Below, piece by piece: positions 56,931 to 64,000 of a stretch of 64,000 bases of DNA. This DNA comes from Arthrobacter alpinus (lineage in GTDB: Bacteria > Actinomycetota > Actinomycetes > Actinomycetales > Micrococcaceae). The DNA is taken from NCBI RefSeq assembly GCF_001445575.1, contig NZ_CP013200.1, positions 3,906,001-3,970,000 on the forward strand, given 5' to 3'. The notes beneath the pieces were generated by a model that made no database searches, was not told the DNA's origin, and saw nothing but the letters and a program-made list of their open reading frames with translations. A program made the position numbers and the translations under genes. Position 1 is the stretch's first letter. Every line of letters begins with the position of its first letter.

Positions 56931-57938
56931 TTAGACGGTGAGCAGCGAGGCTGCCGGTGCGGGAAGTTGGCGGCCCTGCGCTACTTGGCTGGTGCCTAGT
57001 GCGTAGCCATCTGTCTTCGGCAAGATCTGTGAACGCAGGTATTCCTGGTTGCTTGCCGTAACGCTGAGCCCGTCGCCGCCGTAGTGCTCGGTGCAGATGA
57101 TGCCTTGGTAGCCAACAGAGATGGCAACCTTGAAGGCTTCGCGGTAGCTGATCAAGCCGCTTTCCATGGGAGCCGGCATGGCCACGTACTGGCCGCGGGC
57201 CACATTCTCATCACGGATGTAGTTCTTCACGTGCCAGTAGTTGGAGTACGGCAGGGTCTTGGCAACCACTTCGCGCCAGTCCTCGATGGGGCGGTGCAGA
57301 CGGATCAAGTTGCCAATGTCCGGGTTGAGGCCCACATTGGCCAAGTCGATGTCCTGAACCAGCTGAACGGAAGAATCCGCAGTGCCCAAGTAGGTGTCCT
57401 CGTACATTTCCAGGGAGAGCAAGATGCCGACCTCGGCTGCGTGCTGACCCAGTTCGCGGAGGCGAGTGACGGCCTTGTTCCAGGTTTCGGTGTCTCCCAC
57501 CGGATCCACGTGACCCTGAACGGTCCAGAACCACAACTGCTTCTGCTGCTCGGGCGTGAGTGCCTGGTGGAGGCCCACGGAGACAACTTCACAACCGAGC
57601 GCCGCTGCGGCGTCAATGGTGCGGTGACTGTAGGCCAGGTTTGCTTCCCAGTTGGCTTCTTCAATGACGCTGCTGCGAATAGCGGAGATGACCGGGATGC
57701 CGATGCCAACGTGGTCTGCCGCGGCTTTGAATTCCGCAAGTCGCGCTGCGCTAAGGTCCCCCGGGCGAACCCAGCTATCGGTCAAATCTGCGTTGCCGAA
57801 GCCGGCATCTTTGACTTCCTGAAAGACATCTACCCAAGCTGACGAATCTGCTTCGTTGATGTGAACGCCAGCGGCGTTGGTGTTTGAGAACTGCAGCAGG
57901 GCCGCGGTGATGGGCCAATTTTCGGCTGTGTAAGCCAT
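56931..57938 (-). CDS. Sugar phosphate isomerase/epimerase (xylose-isomerase-like TIM barrel)
   Basis: This 335-residue TIM-barrel protein of the AP-endonuclease 2 family has AALGCEVVSVGLHQ, LSLEMYEDTYLG (metal-binding Glu), LNPDIGNLIRLH and the late glutamate in GIICTEHYGGDG. The family includes erythrulose, tagatose and hydroxypyruvate isomerases. ATG 57938 follows AAGGGAG. As the first gene of the operon it has its own TTGACA promoter and operator. In the four-carbon route it may supply a second isomerase for a phosphorylated or free tetrulose. Confidence 0.82.
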   Translation of the reverse strand: MAYTAENWPITAALLQFSNTNAAGVHINEADSSAWVDVFQEVKDAGFGNADLTDSWVRPGDLSAARLAEFKAAADHVGIGIPVISAIRSSVIEEANWEANLAYSHRTIDAAAALGCEVVSVGLHQALTPEQQKQLWFWTVQGHVDPVGDTETWNKAVTRLRELGQHAAEVGILLSLEMYEDTYLGTADSSVQLVQDIDLANVGLNPDIGNLIRLHRPIEDWREVVAKTLPYSNYWHVKNYIRDENVARGQYVAMPAPMESGLISYREAFKVAISVGYQGIICTEHYGGDGLSVTASNQEYLRSQILPKTDGYALGTSQVAQGRQLPAPAASLLTV

Positions 57939-57967
57939 AGTTTCACTCCCTTGTGACGAATCCTGTT

Positions 57968-58009
57968 TCCTATAGGATCTACTATCCTGAAAGAAAGTGG
58001 ATATGTCAA
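57968..58009 (-). promoter_or_regulatory. Operon promoter with GntR operator
   Basis: On the reverse strand TTGACA (58004-58009), 17 bases, GATAGT (57981-57986). The palindrome TCCTATAGGA (57968-57977) lies just downstream of the -10 and repeats the core of the palindrome before the GntR gene (59122-59135). Confidence 0.65.
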
Positions 58010-58195
58010 GCGTCACATTCATGAGGGGTTTTTGCCGCGAGATCGCTGGGTTTATCTCAGGCCTGAGGTCCGGCGACTCACGCGACTCCTGCGAGGAACA
58101 CTGCAAAGCACACCGGAAAGACTCGCGCGGAGGCCACTCAAGCTCGTGGCGAGGTCTTCACCGCGTGGTTTTGAAGACTGACTGTGAGCACAAAA

Positions 58196-58236
58196 AGCCC
58201 GCCAGCGACGGCTCATGGAGCGTCAACGAGCGGGCT
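58196..58236 (-). terminator. Terminator of the GntR gene
   Basis: On the reverse strand, an AGCCCGC/GCGGGCT stem with internal pairing (GCTC-ATG-GAGC) is followed by five T. It lies ~155 bp downstream of the GntR stop. Confidence 0.6.
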
Positions 58237-58276
58237 TGCCTGCCCAGCGGCCGGAGTCTCGGTACTTGGCGTTTCG

Positions 58277-58391
58277 GTGCTTGGAGTGCGGGCGCCTGGT
58301 GGTTCCAAGCCGGGTGGCAGAGTGCTTGGAGTGCGGGCGCCTGGTGGTTGCAAGCCGGGTGACTAAGTGTTTGAAAGGCGGGCGCCCAGTG
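58277..58391. repeat. 45-bp tandem repeat
   Basis: Two nearly identical 45-bp units (58277-58321 and 58322-58366; starting GTGCTTGGAGTGCGGGCGCC) are followed by a degraded partial third unit to 58391. The unit is 15 codons long and would encode VLGVRAPGGSKPGGR in one forward frame, but no ribosome site supports translation. It lies between the terminator and the GntR gene end. Confidence 0.7.
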
Positions 58392-58392
58392 A

Positions 58393-59115
58393 TTATGCCT
58401 TGCTGATTGCTCTTGCTGATTGCTCTGCTGATGAATCTACTGGCGCGTCAGCCATGGCTCGGGCACGAACGTTGGAGACATGCTCGGTCATCTTGGCGGC
58501 AGCGCCATCGATATCCCCGGCACGGAAGGCTTCAAAAATGGCTCGGTGTTCTGCAATGGCTAAGTTGGCATCAGTGATACCAACGCCGCTGAAGAGCCGA
58601 AAGCGCTGCACCTGGCCACCGAGCGCGTTGTACGCAGCGAGCAAAAACGGGTTCCCAGCATTTTCTGCAATGAGCCGATGAAAGCGCTCATCCGCGTCGA
58701 AATAGTCCCTGAACTCCGCGAACGACGGCCCGCGCGGCGCCGTCGACAAATCCTCAATGGACTGCTCCAGAGCGGCCAGTGTCTGCGGTGTCATGAATTC
58801 GCCGGCCAGCCGCGTATTGACTGGTTCAATCACCAGCCGGGCTTCCATCAATTGGGCCATTTCCGCAGCGGATGACAGTGGCGCGACGCGGTAACCCTTC
58901 AAGGCAGCGCGCTGAACCAGCCCGGTGTGTTCCAAACGAGCCAATGCTTCGCGGACCGGTGTGGGAGAGACTTCCAGGTCACGGGCGGTCCCGTCAATGC
59001 TCACCGCATCCCCGGGCATCAGGCGCCCATCCATCAGAGATTCTAAAATCTCGTCATAGACGTGATCAGCCAAAACCTGGCGGCTAATGGCGTGGGGGCC
59101 GGTCAATGGTTTCAT
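58393..59115 (-). CDS. GntR/FadR-family regulator of the tetrulose operon
   Basis: This 240-residue regulator has an N-terminal GntR winged helix (VSPTPVREALARLEHTGLVQ, then GYRV) and a C-terminal FCD-type domain with the metal-site-like residues DADERFHRLIAENAGN and AEHRAIFEAFRAGD. ATG 59115 is preceded by TAGGAT at seven bases, so the message may be leaderless. The palindrome AATCCTATAGGATT overlaps its -10, and a shortened form lies at the operon promoter, so it probably represses both itself and the downstream operon until a tetrose or tetritol derivative is bound. It lies on the same strand, ~450 bp upstream of that operon. Confidence 0.9.
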   Translation of the reverse strand: MKPLTGPHAISRQVLADHVYDEILESLMDGRLMPGDAVSIDGTARDLEVSPTPVREALARLEHTGLVQRAALKGYRVAPLSSAAEMAQLMEARLVIEPVNTRLAGEFMTPQTLAALEQSIEDLSTAPRGPSFAEFRDYFDADERFHRLIAENAGNPFLLAAYNALGGQVQRFRLFSGVGITDANLAIAEHRAIFEAFRAGDIDGAAAKMTEHVSNVRARAMADAPVDSSAEQSARAISKA

Positions 59116-59121
59116 AGTCCA

Positions 59122-59135
59122 AATCCTATAGGATT
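59122..59135. promoter_or_regulatory. GntR autoregulatory operator
   Basis: A perfect 14-bp palindrome AATCCTATAGGATT overlaps the -10 of the GntR gene. Its core TCCTATAGGA recurs at the operon promoter. Confidence 0.65.
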
Positions 59136-59341
59136 CAATCGCTGCGGCTGCTATCAAAGGCATAATATCGCAGCTATTACGGCAATTCCTCTCGCGGCGC
59201 GTCGTCCCCAGCGGCGTGACCCCAGCGGCGCTGGCGAGGAGGCACGCACGCTGGGAAACGCCGTCGAACGTTGACCAAGACCCCGCTCAGACGTGAGACA
59301 AAAGATGGCCACGAAGCGTGAAAGAATAATGATGATTCGCC

Positions 59342-60397
59342 ATGACAGCAAGCACAGGACGTAACCGCAGCAAGCCGGCCGCCGGCACCCCCGAGCAGCC
59401 CGCGCCAGCTGGCAAGCCTGCGCACCAGATTCCAGATGTCCCGCGCCGATTGTTCTTTCTCACCGTGGGTGCGGGCGCCATCACCACGGGGTTTCAGGCC
59501 AACATTGCCCTGGATGCGCGTCTCACTGAACGCAGCCAGTACCGCATCGCCACCCCTGACAATGAAGAAAATAGGACTGCAGCCGCACGTTTTCCCGGCA
59601 AAACCTGGTACCTGCTGGGAGGTTTCCGGGTCAGCTACCGCGACGCCGGCCGCAAACTCGCAGCTCTCCAGCCAGCCATGAACCAGCGCGCATCCGCCTC
59701 ATACATTGGCTACTCCAATGAAGGCATCGACGTGGCTCAGCTCTTTATTGCCATTCAACGCGATGTGTATGAGCGCCAGATCGACACCGTGTATTTCTAT
59801 GGGGACAGCTTCGGTGGGATGGCGGCCGTGGTTCTTGCCTCGCTGTTGACCGACATCGGCGTCAAGGTGCGGCTGATCGTGATGGGTTCGAGCCCGTCGA
59901 ATGTGGCTGACACTTTGGACCCGGGCAAGGAATACATCTCCGTCGCCGGGAAAGTAGTGCCCTATCTGGGATTTTTGGGCCGTCTGGGCGCGGGCCTTTG
60001 GGGCGGTCTGAGCAACCCCAACGGCCAGGGAATGTATGACGCGGCCCGTAGCGGCGTCGCCAGATCGTTGGACCAGAACAACAATTCGCTGATCCTGAGC
60101 ACAACTCAGGCCACATTTTTACAGGCGTTCCCCCACCAGTACGACGGCGGCCTGCCCACCAGTACCGGGATCGGGCTCCTTTACGATCCCGAAGATTTCA
60201 TTGTCGATGCCCGGCTGGCCAAGCGGGGCTGGGAAACGCTGATGCCGCGCAACCCGCACTACGCCTACGATGTGCCGCACACCGGCCACGCCAGCCCTGA
60301 AATATATCCGGACATTTACCGCACCGCACTCGCGGTGGTCCTGGACAAGCTGGATCCGCTGCCGCTGACAGTGAAGCCGGACCAGCCCATTTTCTAG
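59342..60397 (+). CDS. Alpha/beta-hydrolase-like protein
   Basis: This 351-residue protein has a cytoplasmic Pro/Ala-rich N-terminus, a membrane segment (~residues 36-56, LFFLTVGAGAITTGFQANIA), then an alpha/beta-hydrolase-like domain. The nucleophile elbow reads YFYGDSFGGMAAVVLAS and a late His (DVPHTGHAS) would complete the triad. Substrate and true family are unknown; it may be an anchored esterase. The start ATG 59342 has no Shine-Dalgarno. It diverges from the GntR gene and converges with the FMN reductase gene. Confidence 0.65.
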   Translation: MTASTGRNRSKPAAGTPEQPAPAGKPAHQIPDVPRRLFFLTVGAGAITTGFQANIALDARLTERSQYRIATPDNEENRTAAARFPGKTWYLLGGFRVSYRDAGRKLAALQPAMNQRASASYIGYSNEGIDVAQLFIAIQRDVYERQIDTVYFYGDSFGGMAAVVLASLLTDIGVKVRLIVMGSSPSNVADTLDPGKEYISVAGKVVPYLGFLGRLGAGLWGGLSNPNGQGMYDAARSGVARSLDQNNNSLILSTTQATFLQAFPHQYDGGLPTSTGIGLLYDPEDFIVDARLAKRGWETLMPRNPHYAYDVPHTGHASPEIYPDIYRTALAVVLDKLDPLPLTVKPDQPIF

Positions 60398-60459
60398 GCT
60401 GATCCGGCTCTCACGGCTGCTGCATCCACACAGCGCACCACTAAGTTAATGGCGCTAAG

Positions 60460-61128
60460 TTATCGGCGCTGAGTTTGGGCGAGAAGTTCCGCAAACGGCA
60501 GTGACGTCATATCGGAGACTTCACGTTGCGCCCTCTTGGCCTTGTGATCAATCAGGACGGCTCCCGACGCTCCGGTGGCTGATCCCTGCTGACCCATCAA
60601 GACAGTGGTCAGTTCTGCGGCGGCCTGCCCGATCCGACGCTCGAGCGTGTTGGTGCCCGAGCCGCCCCAATCCTCCGGGGAAGCGTAAATAGCGGTGGGC
60701 ATCGTGTGGGCACGCAGGTAGCTAAAGAGCGGGCGGATAGCCATATCCAATACCAACGAGTGGCGCGATGACCCTCCCGTGGCCCCGAACACAACAGGCA
60801 TCCCGTCTAGGAACTTTGGGTCCAGGACGTCAAAGAAGGACTTGAACAAGCCGCTGTAAGAAGCGCTGAAGGTGGGAGTCACCGCAATCATGGCGTCCGC
60901 AGCTTCTACACGCTTGATAACCTCGGCCAGGGCCGGCCCGGCGTAACCGGACACCATGTTATTGGCAATGTCGGTGGCATAATCGCGCAGGTCAATGACG
61001 TCAATGATCGGATCGGCACCAGCCGCGGACAACCGCTGCTGCACATCTGCGGAGATTTGATCCGCTAACATCCGGGTGGATGAAGGAACGCCGAGACCTG
61101 CCGAAATGACCACTACCGTACGCTGCAT
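60460..61128 (-). CDS. NADPH-dependent FMN reductase (CE1759-like)
   Basis: This 222-residue flavodoxin-like reductase of the SsuE/CE1759 family has VVVISAGLGVPSSTRMLADQ (phosphate loop), AVTPTFSASYSGLFKSFFDV and FGATGGSSRHSLVLD. It would reduce FMN with NADPH, supplying a monooxygenase or redox stress defence; no monooxygenase is nearby. ATG 61128 follows AGGAG and fits the family length; a longer frame to 61443 overlaps the neighbouring gene and is not supported. Confidence 0.88.
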   Translation of the reverse strand: MQRTVVVISAGLGVPSSTRMLADQISADVQQRLSAAGADPIIDVIDLRDYATDIANNMVSGYAGPALAEVIKRVEAADAMIAVTPTFSASYSGLFKSFFDVLDPKFLDGMPVVFGATGGSSRHSLVLDMAIRPLFSYLRAHTMPTAIYASPEDWGGSGTNTLERRIGQAAAELTTVLMGQQGSATGASGAVLIDHKAKRAQREVSDMTSLPFAELLAQTQRR

Positions 61129-61276
61129 TATTGCTCCTAAGTTCATGCGTTTGCATCTACTGTGGTCAACAGGAGCGGTTCCAGAGTTATTCCCTGGGGT
61201 CCTTCGGACCCGCGAACGGGCGCCGCCGAACCTGAGCCGGGCGGCCCCGGCTCCCGGCGCCGCCCGGCGCGAAACC

Positions 61277-62830
61277 TTAGTCCCTCGCCCCGGCCTGGGC
61301 AGCTTCGGCGGCATCACGGGCTGCAGTAGCAGCGCTGTGATGGGCAATGACAGGATGGGCTCCCGTGTAACCGTCGCGGCTGGCGGCAATTGCATTGATC
61401 CGTCCGCGTGAGCAGTACCAGCCAATGACCAGGGCTGGCACAATGACCACGATCGAGGCGATGGTCCAGGTGCCGACGGGGCTATCGAACGCCATCAGGA
61501 CCAGCACGGCCAGCAGGAATGCCAGCGTCAGGTACCCCGTGTAGGGTGCGCCGATCATGCGGAACGAGGGCCTGATGGCCAGTCCCTTTTTGGTCAGCCG
61601 ATAGAGCGCCAGCTGGCACAGCACGATCATGGCCCAGGAAGCGATGATGCCTAGGGCAGCCATGTTCAGCACAATCTCGAACGCCTCAGCAGGCACCACC
61701 GCGTTGAGAATCACGCCCAGAACTGCCACGCCAGCCGTGAGCAAGATGCCACCGTACGGTACGCCGCGGCTGTTCAGTTTTGCGGTGAACTTCGGAGCTG
61801 AGCCGGACATGGCCATGGAGCGCAAGATCCGCCCGGTGGAGTACAGGCCGGCGTTCAGAGATGACATGGCCGCCGTGAGAACCACCAGGTTCATGATTGA
61901 GTCCACGCCCTCCACCCCAATGGAGCCAAAGAAGGTGACGAACGGGCTCTCCCCCGCTTTGTATGCCGTGTATGGCAGCAGCAGTGACAGCAGCACCAGC
62001 GAACCAACGTAGAAGACCGCAATACGAACAATGACCGTATTGATGGCCTTGGGCATGATCTTTTCCGGATTCTGCGTCTCCCCCGCGGCCGTACCAATGA
62101 GCTCAATGGATGCGTACGCAAACACCACGCCCTGCATCACCACCACCACCGGAAGTAGCCCATTGGGGAAGAATCCGCCGTTGTCGGCAATCAGCGAGAA
62201 GCCAACTTCATGCCCCTCGACGGGGGTCCCAAAGATGACAAAGTAGGTACCCACCAGCAAGAACGTCACCAACGCAACGACCTTGATCAGCGCGAACCAG
62301 AACTCCATCTCACCGAAGACCTTCACGGAGACCAGATTCAGTCCCAGCACCAGCATGAGTGCGGCCAGTGCCCAGACCCACTGCGGAACGGAGTCGATCC
62401 AGGGCAGGTATTTGCCGAAGAAGTGCATGTAAAGTGCGACGGCGGTGATGTCGACAATCGCTGTCATCGCCCAGTTCAGCCAGTACAACCAGCCGGAGAC
62501 GAACGCCGCCTTCTCGCCGAAGAACTCCCGCGCATAGGAGACAAATGATCCGGAGGACGGCCGGTGAATGACCAGCTCGCCTAGGGCACGCAGAATCAAG
62601 AATGCAAAGAAACCGCAAATGGCGTAGCTGAACATGAGCGCCGGGCCAGCCCCGGCCAAGCGGCCACCGGCACCCATGAACAGGCCGGTGCCAATGGCCC
62701 CGCCAATGGCAATCATTTGAATTTGGCGGGACTTCAGTCCCTTGTGCAGCCCAGCATCTTCAGCGGTCAACGCGGAGCTGGGCTGGTCTTGAACTAAATC
62801 AGAGGTATCGCTTTGTTCCTGGTGACGCAT
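61277..62830 (-). CDS. Amino acid permease (APC family)
   Basis: This 517-residue transporter has 12 spans, with the AAT signature [20 protein letters not shown] near the N-terminus and [20 protein letters not shown]. It belongs to the AnsP/GabP-type amino acid/H+ symporters. The adjacent aspA gene upstream suggests asparagine or aspartate as substrate (inference). AAAGGA lies ahead of ATG 62830. Confidence 0.9.
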   Translation of the reverse strand: MRHQEQSDTSDLVQDQPSSALTAEDAGLHKGLKSRQIQMIAIGGAIGTGLFMGAGGRLAGAGPALMFSYAICGFFAFLILRALGELVIHRPSSGSFVSYAREFFGEKAAFVSGWLYWLNWAMTAIVDITAVALYMHFFGKYLPWIDSVPQWVWALAALMLVLGLNLVSVKVFGEMEFWFALIKVVALVTFLLVGTYFVIFGTPVEGHEVGFSLIADNGGFFPNGLLPVVVVMQGVVFAYASIELIGTAAGETQNPEKIMPKAINTVIVRIAVFYVGSLVLLSLLLPYTAYKAGESPFVTFFGSIGVEGVDSIMNLVVLTAAMSSLNAGLYSTGRILRSMAMSGSAPKFTAKLNSRGVPYGGILLTAGVAVLGVILNAVVPAEAFEIVLNMAALGIIASWAMIVLCQLALYRLTKKGLAIRPSFRMIGAPYTGYLTLAFLLAVLVLMAFDSPVGTWTIASIVVIVPALVIGWYCSRGRINAIAASRDGYTGAHPVIAHHSAATAARDAAEAAQAGARD

Positions 62831-62920
62831 AATGGGGTCCTTTGTTCAGAGGTGAAACGCGCCGTTGCGGGCCACCGGATTATCGCGGGGAGGTGCGTGG
62901 TTGCGCAGACCTGTTGCTGG

Positions 62921-62960
62921 GAGCTCGGCTACTGAAGAGCTCGGCTATTGAAGAGCTCAG
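62921..62960. repeat. 16-bp tandem repeat at the aspA 3' end
   Basis: GAGCTCGGCTACTGAA (62921-62936) and GAGCTCGGCTATTGAA (62937-62952), then a partial third copy overlapping the aspA stop codon. One mismatch separates the full units. Probably a replication-slippage duplication. Confidence 0.6.
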
Positions 62961-64000
62961 TTGCCCGGAGTTAGGTCGCTGAGGTTGGCGAGGTATTCCG
63001 GGCGCAACAGCTCATTGAGCTGCTCCGCCGTGAGGAGCTTGCGTTCGAGCACCAGCTCGGCCACGCCGCGGCCGCTGGCCAGTGCTTCCAGCGCAATGGC
63101 GGTGGAGGTGGCGTAGCCAAGGCGCGGGTTGAGCGCCGTGACCAGGCCAATGGAGTGCTCAACTTGTGCGCGCAGCTTGTCCTCGTGGGCTGTGATGCCG
63201 CGGATGCACTTATCGGCCAAGGTGATGCAGGCCGCTTCCAGATGGCGCATGCTCTTGGTCAAGCTATAAACAATGACGGGTTCAAAGGCGTTGAGCTGTA
63301 ATTGCCCGCCTTCTGCTGCCATGGTGATGGTGACATCGTTGCCAACCACCTCGTAGGCCACCTGATTCACCATTTCCGGGATGACAGGGTTGACCTTGCC
63401 CGGCATGATGGATGATCCCGCCTGCACGGCCGGCAGCGTAATTTCGCCGAAGCCAGCGCGCGGACCGGAGGACAAGAGCCGCAGATCGTTGCAAATTTTG
63501 GACAGTTTCACGGCCACACGCTTAAGCACGCCGGAGAGGTGCACAAACGCTCCAACGTCCTGAGTGGCTTCAATCAGGTCAACGGAGGTGGTGAGCGGCA
63601 GTCCGGAAATCTCCGCGAGGTGGCGGCAGGCCAGTTCCGAATAGCCGCGCGGAGCGTTCAGGCCGGTGCCGATCGCCGTAGCGCCAAGGTTGATCTCATG
63701 CACCAGCAGTGTGGATTCGGCCAGCCGAGCCCGGTCCTCCCCCATGGTCACCGCGTACGTGTTGAACTCCTGACCGAGCGTCATGGGCACCGCGTCCTGC
63801 AGCTGCGTGCGACCCATTTTCACCACAGTCCTAAATTCCAGCGCTTTGGCAGCGAAGGCATCGCACAGGTATTCCATGGCTACCACCAGCGATTTCGCCG
63901 CGAAGATCGTTGCCACGTTGACAGCCGTCGGGTAAACATCGTTGGTGGACTGGCTCAGGTTGACGTGGTCGTTCGGGTGCAGGTGCTGGTAGTCGCCCTT
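62957..64000 (-). CDS. aspA: Aspartate ammonia-lyase (5' end cut by window)
   Basis: This is the C-terminal 347 residues of aspartase, which splits L-aspartate to fumarate and ammonia. The frame stays open to the right edge and contains HPNDHVNLSQSTNDVYPTAV, the family block, so the start lies outside; full-length aspartase is ~470 residues. The fumarase/aspartase signature GSSIMPGKVNPVIPEMVNQ carries the catalytic Ser loop. The sequence favours aspartase over fumarase because of its layout and the amino-acid permease next to it, though fumarase C cannot be excluded on motifs alone. Confidence 0.93.
   Translation of the reverse strand, partial: KGDYQHLHPNDHVNLSQSTNDVYPTAVNVATIFAAKSLVVAMEYLCDAFAAKALEFRTVVKMGRTQLQDAVPMTLGQEFNTYAVTMGEDRARLAESTLLVHEINLGATAIGTGLNAPRGYSELACRHLAEISGLPLTTSVDLIEATQDVGAFVHLSGVLKRVAVKLSKICNDLRLLSSGPRAGFGEITLPAVQAGSSIMPGKVNPVIPEMVNQVAYEVVGNDVTITMAAEGGQLQLNAFEPVIVYSLTKSMRHLEAACITLADKCIRGITAHEDKLRAQVEHSIGLVTALNPRLGYATSTAIALEALASGRGVAELVLERKLLTAEQLNELLRPEYLANLSDLTPGN

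Noticed and set aside
58184..58366. Forward frame encoding VLGVRAPGGSKPGGR repeats
   Set aside because: No ribosome site; it overlaps a terminator hairpin and is better explained as a non-coding tandem repeat.
58277..58391. CRISPR array
   Set aside because: Units are directly adjacent 45-bp tandem copies without spacers; no cas genes nearby.

Overview
This 64 kb window is chromosomal DNA from a high-GC actinobacterium. The best guess is Arthrobacter sensu lato (Micrococcaceae). The reasons are many GTG starts, AGGAG-type ribosome binding sites, apparent leaderless promoters of TANNNT type, a DUF6941 protein, Actinobacteria-type xylose genes and TGTCRGAC-N8-TANNNT promoters resembling the mycobacterial PafBC/RecA-ND class. 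I see no rRNA, tRNA, CRISPR array, insertion sequence or phage gene, so this looks like ordinary chromosome with accessory patches. Both ends cut genes: a UvrA-like ATPase on the left and aspA on the right.

Region 1 (1-12.4 kb) is rich in genome-maintenance genes. It has the UvrA paralogue, two lipoproteins, an odd winged-helix/histone-H1-like/X25 fusion, and a head-to-head set of nucleic-acid enzymes: a PLD-nuclease/SF2 helicase/DUF3427 protein, an HNH protein and a NERD-SF1 helicase. A beta-propeller lipoprotein overlaps the end of that set, followed by a DODA-type dioxygenase. The set has the composition of a defence or restriction module.

Region 2 (12.4-22.2 kb) holds an RraA remnant, a 51-residue cysteine protein, a GntR-controlled four-carbon acid sugar module (OtnK kinase plus LtnD/DenD-type dehydrogenase), a divergent DUF6308 / RNase H-like pair, and the most unusual gene of the window. 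That gene encodes an SF2 helicase fused to a nearly complete group-1-like sigma-70 factor. Damage-type promoter matches lie upstream of this gene, the RNase H-like gene, the DUF6308 gene, the small cysteine protein, the SF2/PLD helicase and one lipoprotein. This suggests a local DNA-damage regulon that includes a damage-induced secondary sigma factor.

Region 3 (22.3-49.5 kb) is mostly transport and sugar metabolism: a TspO-like protein, a SulP transporter, an oligopeptide-type ABC operon, a ROK regulator divergent from xylAB, a ChvE/GguAB-type sugar ABC transporter, an unrecognised 603-residue S1-like/coiled-coil protein, a YdcZ-like exporter, idi, an SDR and a GH2 beta-galactosidase. The sugar transporter promoter and the start of lacZ share a LacI-type palindrome, although no LacI gene lies here.

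Region 4 (49.5-59.1 kb) is one long reverse-strand operon that fits tetritol/erythrulose catabolism. It encodes a sugar isomerase, a DhaKL-type kinase, an RpiB-like DerI, a hydroxyacyl-CoA-dehydrogenase-like protein, an SDR, a 35-residue membrane protein, an MFS transporter and a LerI-like triose-phosphate isomerase paralogue. A GntR regulator whose AATCCTATAGGATT palindrome occurs at both promoters probably controls it. The pathway would end at erythrose 4-phosphate. Region 5 (59.3-64 kb) has an alpha/beta-hydrolase-like protein, an FMN reductase, an amino-acid permease and aspA.
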